From contig CAMEJJ010000002.1 of NCBI GenBank assembly GCA_945919795.1, forward strand, positions 1 to 64,000: a DNA stretch of 64,000 bases, given 5' to 3'. The stretch's first letter is position 1. Every line of letters begins with the position of its first letter. The stretch is from an uncultured Lachnospiraceae bacterium. Lineage in GTDB: Bacteria > Bacillota > Clostridia > Lachnospirales > Lachnospiraceae. Both the position numbers and the translations under genes were made by a program. The notes under the pieces were generated by a model. It made no database searches and was not told the DNA's origin. It saw only the letters and a program-made list of their open reading frames with translations. This document shows, in pieces, positions 36,071-45,600 of the stretch.

Positions 36071-37171
36071 CTAATAGATACAATAATTATTTTCTTTCAA
36101 AATATGCTTTGCGAGTAACATCGATGCTTCATCATAAAATTCAATTGCAAGAGCACCTTGTTGAATCTCACGATTGTGATTAATTCCAATATTTTTAATA
36201 TTGATATTTTCCTTGGCAAGAACAGTTGCAATTTCAGCAATCGCACCTGCCTTATCATCTACATCTACAGAAAAGACAAACGTCTTTTTGATCGGTCCGC
36301 TTCCTACATTGGTGAAAGAATCGCGATAATTTTTTGCAGAATCGAAAAAGGAATAAATTTGATCAAATTCTTCACAATTAATCGTATCTTTGATTTGTTC
36401 TAAATATGTAATATAGTCCGTCAGTAATTGCAAAATATTATCCTTGTTGGAAGAACATATGGATTTCCACATATCCGGTGATGAAGAAGCAATACGGGTT
36501 ATGTCTTTAAAACCTCCGGCAGCAATCAGCTTCATGAAACCATCATCATCTTTTTGATGTACAAAATTGACAAGAGAAGCCGCAATCACATGTGGAAGAT
36601 GAGAGATTGCTCCGGTAATATAGTCGTGCAACTCCGGTTTAATGATAAGCGGAATCGCATGTGCTTCTAATGTGAGAGAACGCAATGCATTCACACGCTC
36701 TATGTTTACACCGGGTTCTGGAGCAAGAATATAGTATGCATTTTCCAATATTTTGGAATTGGAATTGGCAAAACCCGTTTTTTCGCTTCCGGCCATGGGA
36801 TGTCCGCCTATAAACTGGTTTTGTAAACCAAGTTCGCGTATCTTTGCATGAATGCTGTTTTTGACACTTCCCACATCCGTAAGAATGCTGCCTTGTGAAA
36901 CAAAAGGAGCCAAAGCTTCCAGATTGCGGTTATTGGCTTCTACGGGTGCGCATAAAAAAATAAACTCACATTGTCCGATTTTTGATAATGAAGTTTCATC
37001 TAGGCACTGATAATATTCGTTTAAAAAGCCTTCTTTTGCTGCCAGTTCAAGAGAGGGTAAAGAGCGGTTGAAGGCGATGATTTCTGCGTTTGGATGGTTT
37101 TCACGGATGGATCTTGCAATGGAACCTGCAATTAAACCAAATCCGACAAAAGCGTAAGTGTTATTTTTCAT
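36071..37171 (-). CDS. tyrA: Prephenate dehydrogenase with ACT domain
   Basis: The enzyme oxidatively decarboxylates prephenate to 4-hydroxyphenylpyruvate in tyrosine synthesis. The protein has 366 residues: a Rossmann domain with GFGLIAGSIA near the start, the GGHPMAGSEKTG loop, a helical dimerisation domain, and a C-terminal ACT domain (about 298-366), which suggests feedback control by an amino acid. GGAGG lies 14 bases before the ATG at 37171. That spacing is wide, but the alternative ATG at 37195 lies in front of the GGAGG and adds an atypical leader. Confidence 0.92.
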   Translation of the reverse strand: MKNNTYAFVGFGLIAGSIARSIRENHPNAEIIAFNRSLPSLELAAKEGFLNEYYQCLDETSLSKIGQCEFIFLCAPVEANNRNLEALAPFVSQGSILTDVGSVKNSIHAKIRELGLQNQFIGGHPMAGSEKTGFANSNSKILENAYYILAPEPGVNIERVNALRSLTLEAHAIPLIIKPELHDYITGAISHLPHVIAASLVNFVHQKDDDGFMKLIAAGGFKDITRIASSSPDMWKSICSSNKDNILQLLTDYITYLEQIKDTINCEEFDQIYSFFDSAKNYRDSFTNVGSGPIKKTFVFSVDVDDKAGAIAEIATVLAKENINIKNIGINHNREIQQGALAIEFYDEASMLLAKHILKENNYCIY

Positions 37172-37364
37172 GATATGTATGGAAACCTCCGTCATTATGT
37201 GACAAAAATATTTTAGACATTCAAAACCTTCAAATTATGGTTCGTTTAAATATATTTTTTGCTCTTTTTATTTTATTCGGATTATTTTGTAATGTCAATG
37301 TGACATATTGATATTCAAACAATGAATGCAATCTGAATGCAAACGAATTAAACCGCTGAAAGTC

Positions 37365-37394
37365 TTGACATTCTTATAGTAAATAGACTAGAAT
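37365..37394 (+). promoter_or_regulatory. Predicted promoter of leuS
   Basis: A perfect TTGACA, an 18-base spacer and TAGAAT end 38 bases before the leuS start. There is no T-box, unlike pheST. Confidence 0.7.
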
Positions 37395-37432
37395 TAACAA
37401 GGCTTAATAGGTTTAAAGAGAGGAGTTTTAAC

Positions 37433-39841
37433 ATGTCAGAACCTTATAATCATAAAGAAGTCGAAAACAAATGGCAGAAAGTCTGGGATGATGAAAAGGC
37501 TTTTAAAGTTGGCGAAGATTTTTCAAAACCTAAATTTTATGCTTTGGTTGAATTCCCTTATCCGTCAGGTCAGGGACTTCATGTAGGTCATCCGAGACCA
37601 TATACGGCACTTGATATTGTTGCCCGTAAAAGAAGAATGCAGGGATATAATGTTTTATATCCTATGGGATGGGATGCATTTGGTTTACCTACAGAAAACT
37701 ATGCGATTAAGAATAAAATTCATCCAAAGATTGTTACTGCAAACAATGTAGAGCGTTTTAAAAATCAGTTACATTCTTTAGGATATTCATTTGACTGGGA
37801 TCGTGAAATCAATACAACAGATCCGAATTATTATCATTGGACACAGTGGATCTTTTTGAAACTGTTTAAAGCAGGTCTTGCATATAAAACCGAAATGCCG
37901 ATTAACTGGTGTACCTCATGTAAGGTTGGTCTGGCTAATGAAGAAGTTGTAAACGGTGTTTGTGAGCGTTGCGGTTCCCAGGTTATCAGAAAAGCACAGA
38001 GCCAGTGGATGTTAAAGATTACAGAGTATGCAGATAAGCTGATTGATGGTCTTGATTCTGTTGATTATATTGAAAGAGTTAAAGTTTCCCAGAAAAACTG
38101 GATTGGACGTTCTACCGGTGCGGAAGTGGATTTCAAAATCAAAGATACCGATGAAAAGCTGACGATTTATACAACCAGATGCGATACTTTATTTGGTGTT
38201 ACTTATATGGTTGTTTCTCCGGAACATCCGATTTTGGATAAATACAAAGATCGTATTAAAAACTGGGATGATGTAACTGCATATCGTGAGCAGGCTGCAA
38301 AAAAATCCGATTTTGAACGTAGTGAACTTGCAAAAGATAAAACCGGTGTCTGCATTGACGGCCTGACAGCCATAAATCCTTTAAATGATGTTGAAATTCC
38401 GATTTTTGTATCAGATTATGTACTTATGAGTTATGGAACCGGTGCCATTATGGCAGTTCCGGCTCATGATGAAAGAGACTGGGATTTTGCAAAGAAATTT
38501 CATTTGCCCATTATTGAAGTTGTGGCAGGCGGTAAAAATGTTCAGGAAGAAGTTTATACTGACGTTGCAACCGGAAAACTGGTTAATTCCGGCTTCTTAA
38601 ATGGATTGGATGTAGCCGATGCAAAAGAAAAAATGATTGAATATCTGGAAGCAAACGGTATCGGTCATGCAAAGGTAAACTACAAATTACGTGACTGGGT
38701 ATTCTCAAGACAACGTTATTGGGGTGAGCCTATTCCGATTGTAAAATGTGAAAAATGTGGTTATGTACCGCTTGATGAAAGCGAACTTCCTTTATTATTG
38801 CCGGAAGTAGAAAGCTATATGCCTACAGACAATGGCGAATCACCGCTTGCGGCCATGACAGACTGGGTAAATACAACTTGTCCATGCTGTGGCGGACCGG
38901 CCAAGAGAGAAACGGATACTATGCCTCAGTGGGCAGGTTCTTCCTGGTATTTCTTAAGATATACCGATCCTACCAATGATAAAGAACTGGCAAGTAAGGA
39001 AGCATTAAAGTATTGGATGCCCGTTGACTGGTACAACGGTGGTATGGAACATACAACCCTGCATTTATTATATTCCCGTTTCTGGCATCGTTTCTTATAT
39101 GATCAGGGAGTGGTACCTTGTCCGGAACCGTATCAGAAGAGAACCTCTCATGGTATGATCCTTGGAGAAAACGGAGAGAAGATGAGTAAATCCCGTGGAA
39201 ACGTTGTAAATCCGGATGATATCGTCAGAGATTATGGTGCTGATACATTAAGAACTTATGAAATGTTTATCGGTGCATTTGATTTAAGCGCTTCATGGTC
39301 TGAAAATGGTGTAAAAGGATGTCGCAGATTCTTAGAGCGTGTATGGAAATTACAGGATATCTTAGTTGATGGTGATGAATATTCCGATGATTTGATGACC
39401 AAGATGCATCAGACCATTAAAAAGGTTTCCAATGATTACGAATCCTTAAAATATAACACGGCAATTGCGGCTCTTATGACTTTATTAAATGATATTGCCA
39501 AAAAAGGAGCTATTAATAAAGCTGAGTATAAAGCATTCCTTATCATGTTAAATCCTGTTGCACCTCATATTACTGAGGAGTTATGGAGTATCGCCGGATT
39601 CGACGGTCGTTTATATCAGCAGAACTGGCCGGAATATGATGAAGCAAAGACCGTAGAAGACACTGTTGAGATTGCTGTTCAGATTAACGGTAAGACCAAA
39701 GTTGTTATTTCTGTTGCCAAAGACATTGCAAAAGAAGATGCCATTGCACAGGGTAAAGAAGCATTGGGAGATAAGCTTTCCGGAAATATCATAAAGGAAA
39801 TCTATGTTCCCGGCAGAATTATCAACATTGTTGCAAAATAA
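37433..39841 (+). CDS. leuS: Leucyl-tRNA synthetase
   Basis: The 802-residue class I synthetase charges tRNA-Leu. The HIGH motif is HVGH (50-53), and KMSKS is at 583-587. A large insert (about 220-410) forms the editing domain. Two zinc-binding cysteine groups are visible (CTSCKVG...CERCG and CEKCGY...CPCCGG). An AGAGGAG site precedes the ATG at 37433. The gene stands alone with its own promoter and terminator. Confidence 0.98.
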   Translation: MSEPYNHKEVENKWQKVWDDEKAFKVGEDFSKPKFYALVEFPYPSGQGLHVGHPRPYTALDIVARKRRMQGYNVLYPMGWDAFGLPTENYAIKNKIHPKIVTANNVERFKNQLHSLGYSFDWDREINTTDPNYYHWTQWIFLKLFKAGLAYKTEMPINWCTSCKVGLANEEVVNGVCERCGSQVIRKAQSQWMLKITEYADKLIDGLDSVDYIERVKVSQKNWIGRSTGAEVDFKIKDTDEKLTIYTTRCDTLFGVTYMVVSPEHPILDKYKDRIKNWDDVTAYREQAAKKSDFERSELAKDKTGVCIDGLTAINPLNDVEIPIFVSDYVLMSYGTGAIMAVPAHDERDWDFAKKFHLPIIEVVAGGKNVQEEVYTDVATGKLVNSGFLNGLDVADAKEKMIEYLEANGIGHAKVNYKLRDWVFSRQRYWGEPIPIVKCEKCGYVPLDESELPLLLPEVESYMPTDNGESPLAAMTDWVNTTCPCCGGPAKRETDTMPQWAGSSWYFLRYTDPTNDKELASKEALKYWMPVDWYNGGMEHTTLHLLYSRFWHRFLYDQGVVPCPEPYQKRTSHGMILGENGEKMSKSRGNVVNPDDIVRDYGADTLRTYEMFIGAFDLSASWSENGVKGCRRFLERVWKLQDILVDGDEYSDDLMTKMHQTIKKVSNDYESLKYNTAIAALMTLLNDIAKKGAINKAEYKAFLIMLNPVAPHITEELWSIAGFDGRLYQQNWPEYDEAKTVEDTVEIAVQINGKTKVVISVAKDIAKEDAIAQGKEALGDKLSGNIIKEIYVPGRIINIVAK

Positions 39842-39861
39842 TATGATTCCAGTGTCAAAAG

Positions 39862-39893
39862 GGATTGCGAAAGCACAAAGTGCGTAGCAATCC
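39862..39893. repeat. Palindromic repeat, family 2 copy b
   Basis: GGATTGC / GCAATCC (seven pairs) and an inner GCAC / GTGC stem form a hairpin 21 bases after leuS. The sequence continues as a match to 7997-8048 through GGTAT at 39901. The 307-base gap before the next gene holds this repeat and a terminator, and otherwise only AT-rich sequence. Confidence 0.55.
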
Positions 39894-39940
39894 GTTGGTA
39901 TCCATGTATGATTTTGTAAATAAAGAGTTAAAATGTGAAA

Positions 39941-39980
39941 AATGATCACAGATTGATTGTACAGTCTGTGGTCATTTTTT
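39941..39980 (+). terminator. Intrinsic terminator after leuS
   Basis: AATGATCACAGA and TCTGTGGTCATT form a 12-pair stem with one wobble, followed by T's. Confidence 0.8.
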
Positions 39981-40148
39981 AATTGTTTCCATTTTTCAAA
40001 TCATTACTCTTTTTAACACTGTTCCGTTGTTATCCAAGTAAGAACGCGTCTGTGATAGAATGTACAAATTTCATGTGAGCACAATTGTAAAAAAGAAAAT
40101 AAAGAGAAAAGTTAAAGCATGATTTCATTCATCAGGTAACAAATTGTG

Positions 40149-40421
40149 TCATCTTTCATGAAAAACTTTTAAAATGCTGTTTATTTTTTGCAATTCATCC
40201 TGCGTGCTGTAATCTTTTAATACTTCAATGATTTCCAATGTTTCTTCTCTTGAAAATTTCACTTTGTCTTTTTGAGCTTTGTTTGCCAAAGCCATTAAAA
40301 ACGGGATTTTTTGTTTTTCCGTCAAATTACTGCTTTCAAATACCAGTTTTTGTAAAAAATCAAGTTTTTTGTTATCTATATTTTTTAAACGTATATCATT
40401 CATCCATTCCTGATGTTCCAT
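40149..40421 (-). CDS. Hypothetical small helical protein
   Basis: The 90-residue protein is predicted to be helical and charged. It has no motif I can name. The ATG at 40421 has GGAGG nine bases upstream and overlaps the end of the preceding gene by 26 bases, so the pair is translationally coupled. A longer frame exists but ignores this ribosome site. The C-terminal part (about 55-90) resembles a small helical bundle, and nothing indicates its function. Confidence 0.7.
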   Translation of the reverse strand: MEHQEWMNDIRLKNIDNKKLDFLQKLVFESSNLTEKQKIPFLMALANKAQKDKVKFSREETLEIIEVLKDYSTQDELQKINSILKVFHER

Positions 40422-40911
40422 GATCAAATCCTCCTTCACAATTTGTTTCTTCTTCATTTTGATTCATAAAAAATTGAAACATGGCCATTTGGTCATCATT
40501 TAAAAATTGTTTTAAGATACTTTCATTATTCATTCCTCCGGAATTTCCCTGCATTGCCATCATCATATCAAGTAAAGGCTGCATTTCTTTCATCTGCTTC
40601 ATAGAGTTTAACAGATTTTTAATCCGAATAAACTGGTCTTTTTCTGCACCGGACATATAGGGAGAAATGCTATCAAATAAGGAAATGATATCTTCATAAT
40701 CATCATCTTTTTTTTCTTTATGAAAATCGGAATAGAAGCTTCCAAAGGAAACATCTTTCATTTTTATGGTATAGAGTAATTCGGCAAATTTTATATAAAT
40801 GGCCATTGTATGCAGATATTCGCTTGGAAGAAAAGGGAGTGCAATTTTCATAATCTGAATATGTGGGAATGAAAAGAGCGTATCAAATGTTAGTATCGGA
40901 TCCTTTTCCAT
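40396..40911 (-). CDS. Hypothetical protein, partner of the following small gene
   Basis: The 171-residue protein is not assigned to a family. It is largely helical, has a Met/Gln-rich stretch at about 108-125 (KQMKEMQPLLDMMMAMQG) and an acidic, Gly-containing tail. There is no signal peptide or membrane segment. AAGGAAGG precedes the ATG. It overlaps the next gene in the operon, which suggests the two products act together. Confidence 0.72.
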   Translation of the reverse strand: MEKDPILTFDTLFSFPHIQIMKIALPFLPSEYLHTMAIYIKFAELLYTIKMKDVSFGSFYSDFHKEKKDDDYEDIISLFDSISPYMSGAEKDQFIRIKNLLNSMKQMKEMQPLLDMMMAMQGNSGGMNNESILKQFLNDDQMAMFQFFMNQNEEETNCEGGFDHGTSGMDE

Positions 40912-40970
40912 AAAGAGCCTTCCTTTTTCTTTGTCCTATGTTAATTGTATGAATCATATAATTACTTATG

Positions 40971-41014
40971 ACAAAAACAGGAAAGGAAAATTGGTCTTCC
41001 TTTCCCGTTTTTGT
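40971..41014 (-). terminator. Long hairpin terminator after the Cys-rich gene
   Basis: ACAAAAAC-GGAAAGGAA pairs with its inverse over 18 positions with one mismatch. On the minus strand it ends in a T-rich arm, so it should stop the Cys-rich gene's transcript before the next gene. Confidence 0.7.
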
Positions 41015-41025
41015 AATGGTAACAA

Positions 41026-41060
41026 GGCAAGTGCAATGTGCTTTCGCAATTGCATTTGCC
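41026..41060. repeat. Short palindromic repeat, family 1 copy b
   Basis: GGCAAGTGCAAT and ATTGCATTTGCC form a 12-pair stem. It matches 1127-1157 at 26 of 31 shared positions. A second small hairpin (AAAATTCGC, loop GTA, GCGTATTTT) follows at 41079-41099 and shares the core GCGTAGC with the family 2 repeats. Confidence 0.6.
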
Positions 41061-41117
41061 TGCTACTCATCAGCTGACAAAATTCGCGTAGCGTATTTTA
41101 TCGCTGTCAAATCCGGA

Positions 41118-41336
41118 TTAGTTATTGCAGCAGCATACTAACAATAAGATAATCCAGATAATGCTGCTGTCTCCACAACCGCATCCGTTACCGAAAAATC
41201 CGTTGCCCATTCCGCAGCCGCAGCCACCGCTGTCTTTTCCACAAATGCAGGACAAAAGAATAATCCAGATTAAAATATTGCAGCATCCGTTGTCATTTGT
41301 ACTGCATCCACACTGACTTGCCGTTAAATCGCTCAT
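41118..41336 (-). CDS. Small Cys/Gly-rich protein with repeated WIILL segments
   Basis: Thirteen of 72 residues are Cys and thirteen are Gly. Two hydrophobic segments (NILIWIILL and SIIWIILLL) flank a CGCGMGNGFFGNGCGCG core, so the protein looks like an internal duplication. A strong GGAGG lies six bases before the ATG, with TATAAT just upstream, which supports a real gene. Possible roles include a spore-coat or surface component or a metal-binding peptide. None can be proven from the sequence. It diverges from the sortase gene. Confidence 0.65.
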   Translation of the reverse strand: MSDLTASQCGCSTNDNGCCNILIWIILLSCICGKDSGGCGCGMGNGFFGNGCGCGDSSIIWIILLLVCCCNN

Positions 41337-41468
41337 ATTAAGCCTCCATATTATATCTTATGCTTTATCTTATGATGACAGCATGTCATTGTTTCATAGA
41401 TTTATTACAAAAAAAATCATGAAAAATGCACTAGATATAGATTTTATGCTTGATAATATTTCAAGATA

Positions 41469-41497
41469 TTGTAAAATAGAAATAGTATATATAAAAT
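41469..41497 (+). promoter_or_regulatory. Predicted promoter of the sortase/LRR cluster
   Basis: TTGTAA, a 17-base spacer and TAAAAT end 32 bases before the sortase start. Confidence 0.55.
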
Positions 41498-41529
41498 TGC
41501 GAGTATTATGTCTGAACGGAGCTTTTTAT

Positions 41530-42624
41530 ATGTCTTCCTATAGAGAACAGCAAAAAGAAGATTTAAAAAAAATAGATGCTATAAAAAAGAAATATGATTT
41601 AACAAACGAACAGGATGTCCTGAATTTATATTCACAAATGCAAACGGGAGATATCAGTTTCGAGACGGATATCGGTAAAGCCTTTGATGACAGTATTTAT
41701 CAAAAAGTCGAAGAAATTAAAAATAAAAAAAGTGTAGATATAAGTGTAAAAAAAAGTGTTAATAAAAATAAAAAAGAGCAGGACAGGAAAAATAAATCTG
41801 TAAAATCAACGAAAACAGTCATTGTATTAACGAAAAAGGAAATGCGGATTCGAAAGACGATTTTGGCTCTTTTATTTCTGACATCTGTTTTATGCCTTGG
41901 TTATTTTTCATTTTACTGTTATGATGCCTGGAAAGTTGACAGAGAAAGTGAACGTCTTGCAAGACTGAAAGAGAATATGGTTGTTAATGGAATGTATGCG
42001 GATCAGGAAATTGAAATTTCAAGTGGGGAAGAAAAGAAAACACTGAAAGTACTTGATCAGTATAAATCTTTGTATAATTCCAATAAGACACTAATCGGAT
42101 GGCTGAATATTGCCGATACAATTATTGATTATCCTGTTATGCAGACGAATGATAATGAGTATTATTTAAATCATAATATCCAATTGGAGGAAGATCGTAA
42201 CGGTGCGCTTTTTTTAGATTCCAATTGTGATATTACGAATCCGGGAACCAATTATATTGTTTATGGACATAATATGAAATCCGGAAAGATGTTTGGCTCA
42301 TTAGATAAGTATGCCGATCCATCTTTCTACGAAAAGCATAAGGAAATCCGGTTTGATACGATTTATGAAGAAGGAACATATGAAGTTATGTATGTTTTCC
42401 GTTCCCGTGTCTATCAACAGGATGAAATTGTTTTTAAATATTATCAGTTTTATGATGCAAATTCAGAAGAAGAATTTCAATCGTATATGAAGGAAATGGA
42501 TGCATTGTCATTATATGATACCGGAGTAAAAGCTGAATACGGAGATCATTTATTGACCTTGTCGACATGTGATTATGAGGAAAAAGACGGTCGTTTTGTA
42601 GTTGTTGCAAAACGCGTGAAATAA
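41530..42624 (+). CDS. Class B-like sortase
   Basis: The 364-residue transpeptidase cuts surface proteins at a sorting motif and joins them to the cell wall. H247 (YGHNM), C347 (STCDY) and R355 make up the active site. The layout around H247 and the long segment before the cysteine fit class B. A single membrane anchor is at about 109-131. The ~105-residue Lys-rich cytoplasmic part before it is unusually long. GGAG lies eight bases before the ATG at 41530, and the upstream in-frame start at 41383 adds an unlikely leader. Two proteins with TPxTGD tails are encoded next, and these are its probable substrates. Confidence 0.92.
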   Translation: MSSYREQQKEDLKKIDAIKKKYDLTNEQDVLNLYSQMQTGDISFETDIGKAFDDSIYQKVEEIKNKKSVDISVKKSVNKNKKEQDRKNKSVKSTKTVIVLTKKEMRIRKTILALLFLTSVLCLGYFSFYCYDAWKVDRESERLARLKENMVVNGMYADQEIEISSGEEKKTLKVLDQYKSLYNSNKTLIGWLNIADTIIDYPVMQTNDNEYYLNHNIQLEEDRNGALFLDSNCDITNPGTNYIVYGHNMKSGKMFGSLDKYADPSFYEKHKEIRFDTIYEEGTYEVMYVFRSRVYQQDEIVFKYYQFYDANSEEEFQSYMKEMDALSLYDTGVKAEYGDHLLTLSTCDYEEKDGRFVVVAKRVK

Positions 42625-42639
42625 AAGGAGATTTTTAAA

Positions 42640-45600
42640 ATGGCAAAGGGAGCAAAAGAAAAATCCGTAAAAAAATCCAATCATAAAATTAGGAGGACGG
42701 TTTTAGGAACATTGTCTGCTATTTTTATGGTTTCTGCTATTATTGTTGCGCTCATACCGGTTAAACCTTCTCAGGCTGCTGATCCCAGCGATCCGGTTGG
42801 AACATGGACAGAGGCGTACGATGCGCATCCGGATTATGATAGTGGTACTGGTACCGGTGTGATTCCGGATTATTCATCTGCTAAAACGTATTTTAGTCAG
42901 GATGGATTATTTGGTGTTGCCAGTGTTATGCGTACCGGAAGTGCGGAAATCGCCGGTGTTTTGGTGTATTATGACAGTCAGAGTTCTTATGCATCTTCTA
43001 ATTTGATTATTCCTGATAATGTTCCATGCTATTTATATAATTCATCTTATAAGCTACAGGCAGTTAATGCAGATGATGAATATTTATATTATGTAGCGCA
43101 GGAAGCAGTAGTTTCTGAAAATGGTATTCCTGTATCTGATGCTGTATATGCAGAGTGTCTGGCAACAGATTATGATATGTGGAATGGAAAAAATCTATAT
43201 AGAATGAGTGGCTCAGACTATGTTTTGTCTGAACAGTTAGCACTGAATGTAAGATATATTGGTTCTAAAAGCTATGAAGTACGGAGTGATTATACTCTGC
43301 AGCCGGTTTCAGGCAAGACCGGTGTGTTTGAAGGAGCCAGAAATTTCAGTTCCGTATTAATTCCGGAGCATATTCTTGCAATAGGAAATAATGCCTTTAA
43401 ATCCTGTCAGATGTCATCCGTAGCCATTGCTAATAAAGTAGTCAGCATCGGAAATCACGCATTTGATGGTTGTAATCGTTTGACAACGGTAACGCTTGCC
43501 AATAGTAGTACTACGGATTTAAGAGAAATTGGATCCTATGCATTTGCCAACTGTGTTTATCTGACTTCAATTTCCATTCCTGACCAGGTTGAGCAGATTG
43601 GCAGTGGTTGTTTTATGAATTGTACTGCTTTATCTGCCGCTAATCTCTATGGATCTAATCAGGATGGAAATACGAATCTGGTACATATCGGGGATGGAGT
43701 ATTTTATAACTGTACATCTTTAGGGCAAATCTATTTGCCAAATCAGCTTGATCCCGCTAATATTTCTGCCATGAAATATATGGTGTACGGTTGTACCGGT
43801 TTAAAAACATTAGGTTTGTCTGTAAACGGTGGTGATTTAACCTATACAAATGTTACCGGTTGTTCCAATCTCCTTAGAGTTGAGGTTCCCAACAGGGATA
43901 CAAAATTTGACTGTAATTTTGAACAACCACCGTCTAGTACCAAAAATGGCTATAAACATGCGGATTTATCCAATGTTGATAAAATCAATCAGACGGATCA
44001 TTGTACCTTTGGTGCGGAAAATCTGGGCTCATTTTCTCCATTTAATGATTATGAAGTAGATGACCGTTTTACCATTGTAGCTTACCGTAATTCAAATGCT
44101 TATGTATATGCATGTGAGCATGAATATTCGGTTGGATATTTGGATGATGGTTATGAAGGACAGTATGAGCGTGTAAAAAATAATTACTTCTTTACTGTCA
44201 ATGATCAAAATCAATTGATTCATTTTGGTTTGTACAAAGAGAGTGGAGATGCGTCTATTGTTGAAATTCCGGAAGCAGTCGGCAATCATTCGATTAATGC
44301 AATTGATGGAGACACTTTTTCTTCTTTCAACCAGAAGAGTCAAATAAAATATTTATATATACCGTCTACTGTTTCAGACATTGCTGCAAATGCATTTGAG
44401 GGATGTACAAGTTTACAGGTTGTTGAATTTGGTAATGCATTAAATGTAGCAGCCATTGGAGAAGGTGCGTTTAAAACAAAAACTGAAAATGATATTCCAC
44501 TGCGTTTCATCGGTACCATTTCTCCGGACAGCGAACCATTTAACTATGCCATGAAGCCGGAAAATAATTATAATGCGTCATCTGCAACAACAAAATATAT
44601 TTCCTATACCAGTGCATTTCCTACCAATTTGCAGGTAGAGCTTGTTGTGGAAAAAGATCCCGTGACCAATACGATTACCAAGGCAATTCCTACACTCATT
44701 AAAGCACCTTCGTTTGAACAATTTTGTGGAAACGAAGAATATAGTCTTTTACGTGATGTTAATCCGGAGCAGGCCAATGAAGAAAACGCGCTTGTTCGTG
44801 ATGCCTATGCCAAGTATTTATCCGGTGGAGAACCTACCGAAGACGAACAGGCTGTTATTGATGCGGTTGTGCGTGCGACGATTCCGGCAGGCGTCATGGG
44901 AATGAATGCGGATGTGTATCAGGGAAGGGATTATCTTGCCAGTGTTGTTTTAAATACAATTCAGGAAGTTCCGGATGAAGCATTTAAGGACTGTATAAAA
45001 ATGCAGACATTTATCATGAGAAGTTCCAATACTGAAGAAGGTGAAAGAATTGGAGATCATGCTTTTGATAATTGTATTCAGCTAAGTTCTGTCAGTCTCC
45101 CGGATACATTAACGGAAATGGGAGCTGTTCCGTTTTATGATTGTCCTTCATTAACAGAATTAAATTGTGGAAATAATCCGAATTTTGCTTGTAGTGATAA
45201 TGCCATCATCTATGAAATTAATGAAGACGGTACGAAGACTATTGTTGAATGTCTGCAGAGTAGAGGCGATAAAATTGGTACCGGAAAGGTTCGTGAAAGC
45301 GAATTTGAAAATGTAACGGAGATTAGATCCGGAGCCTTTAGAGGATGTGGCAATGTTTCACAGGTATATTTTGGAGATGCTGATATAAAAGAAATACCGG
45401 AATACTGTTTTGCAGACTGTACAAAACTAAACTATTGCGAAGTTTCGGATAGAACAGAAGCGATTGGTGATTTTGCCTTTTTAAATACAGCATTATCTGA
45501 TATTCGAATTCCGTCCAGTGTGGTGTTGATTCCGGAGAATGCATTTACCGAAGGAAGTGTTTCTAATAATAGTATGCTAAAGGGATTGAATATCCAATGT

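Noticed and set aside
37196-37432. T-box before leuS
   Set aside because: The stretch has no GGTGG-type T-box core and the predicted promoter lies only 38 bases before the start.
41125-41316. 63-residue plus-strand frame opposite the Cys-rich gene
   Set aside because: It is the Pro/Gln-rich shadow of Gly/Cys codons. The minus strand has the clear ribosome site.
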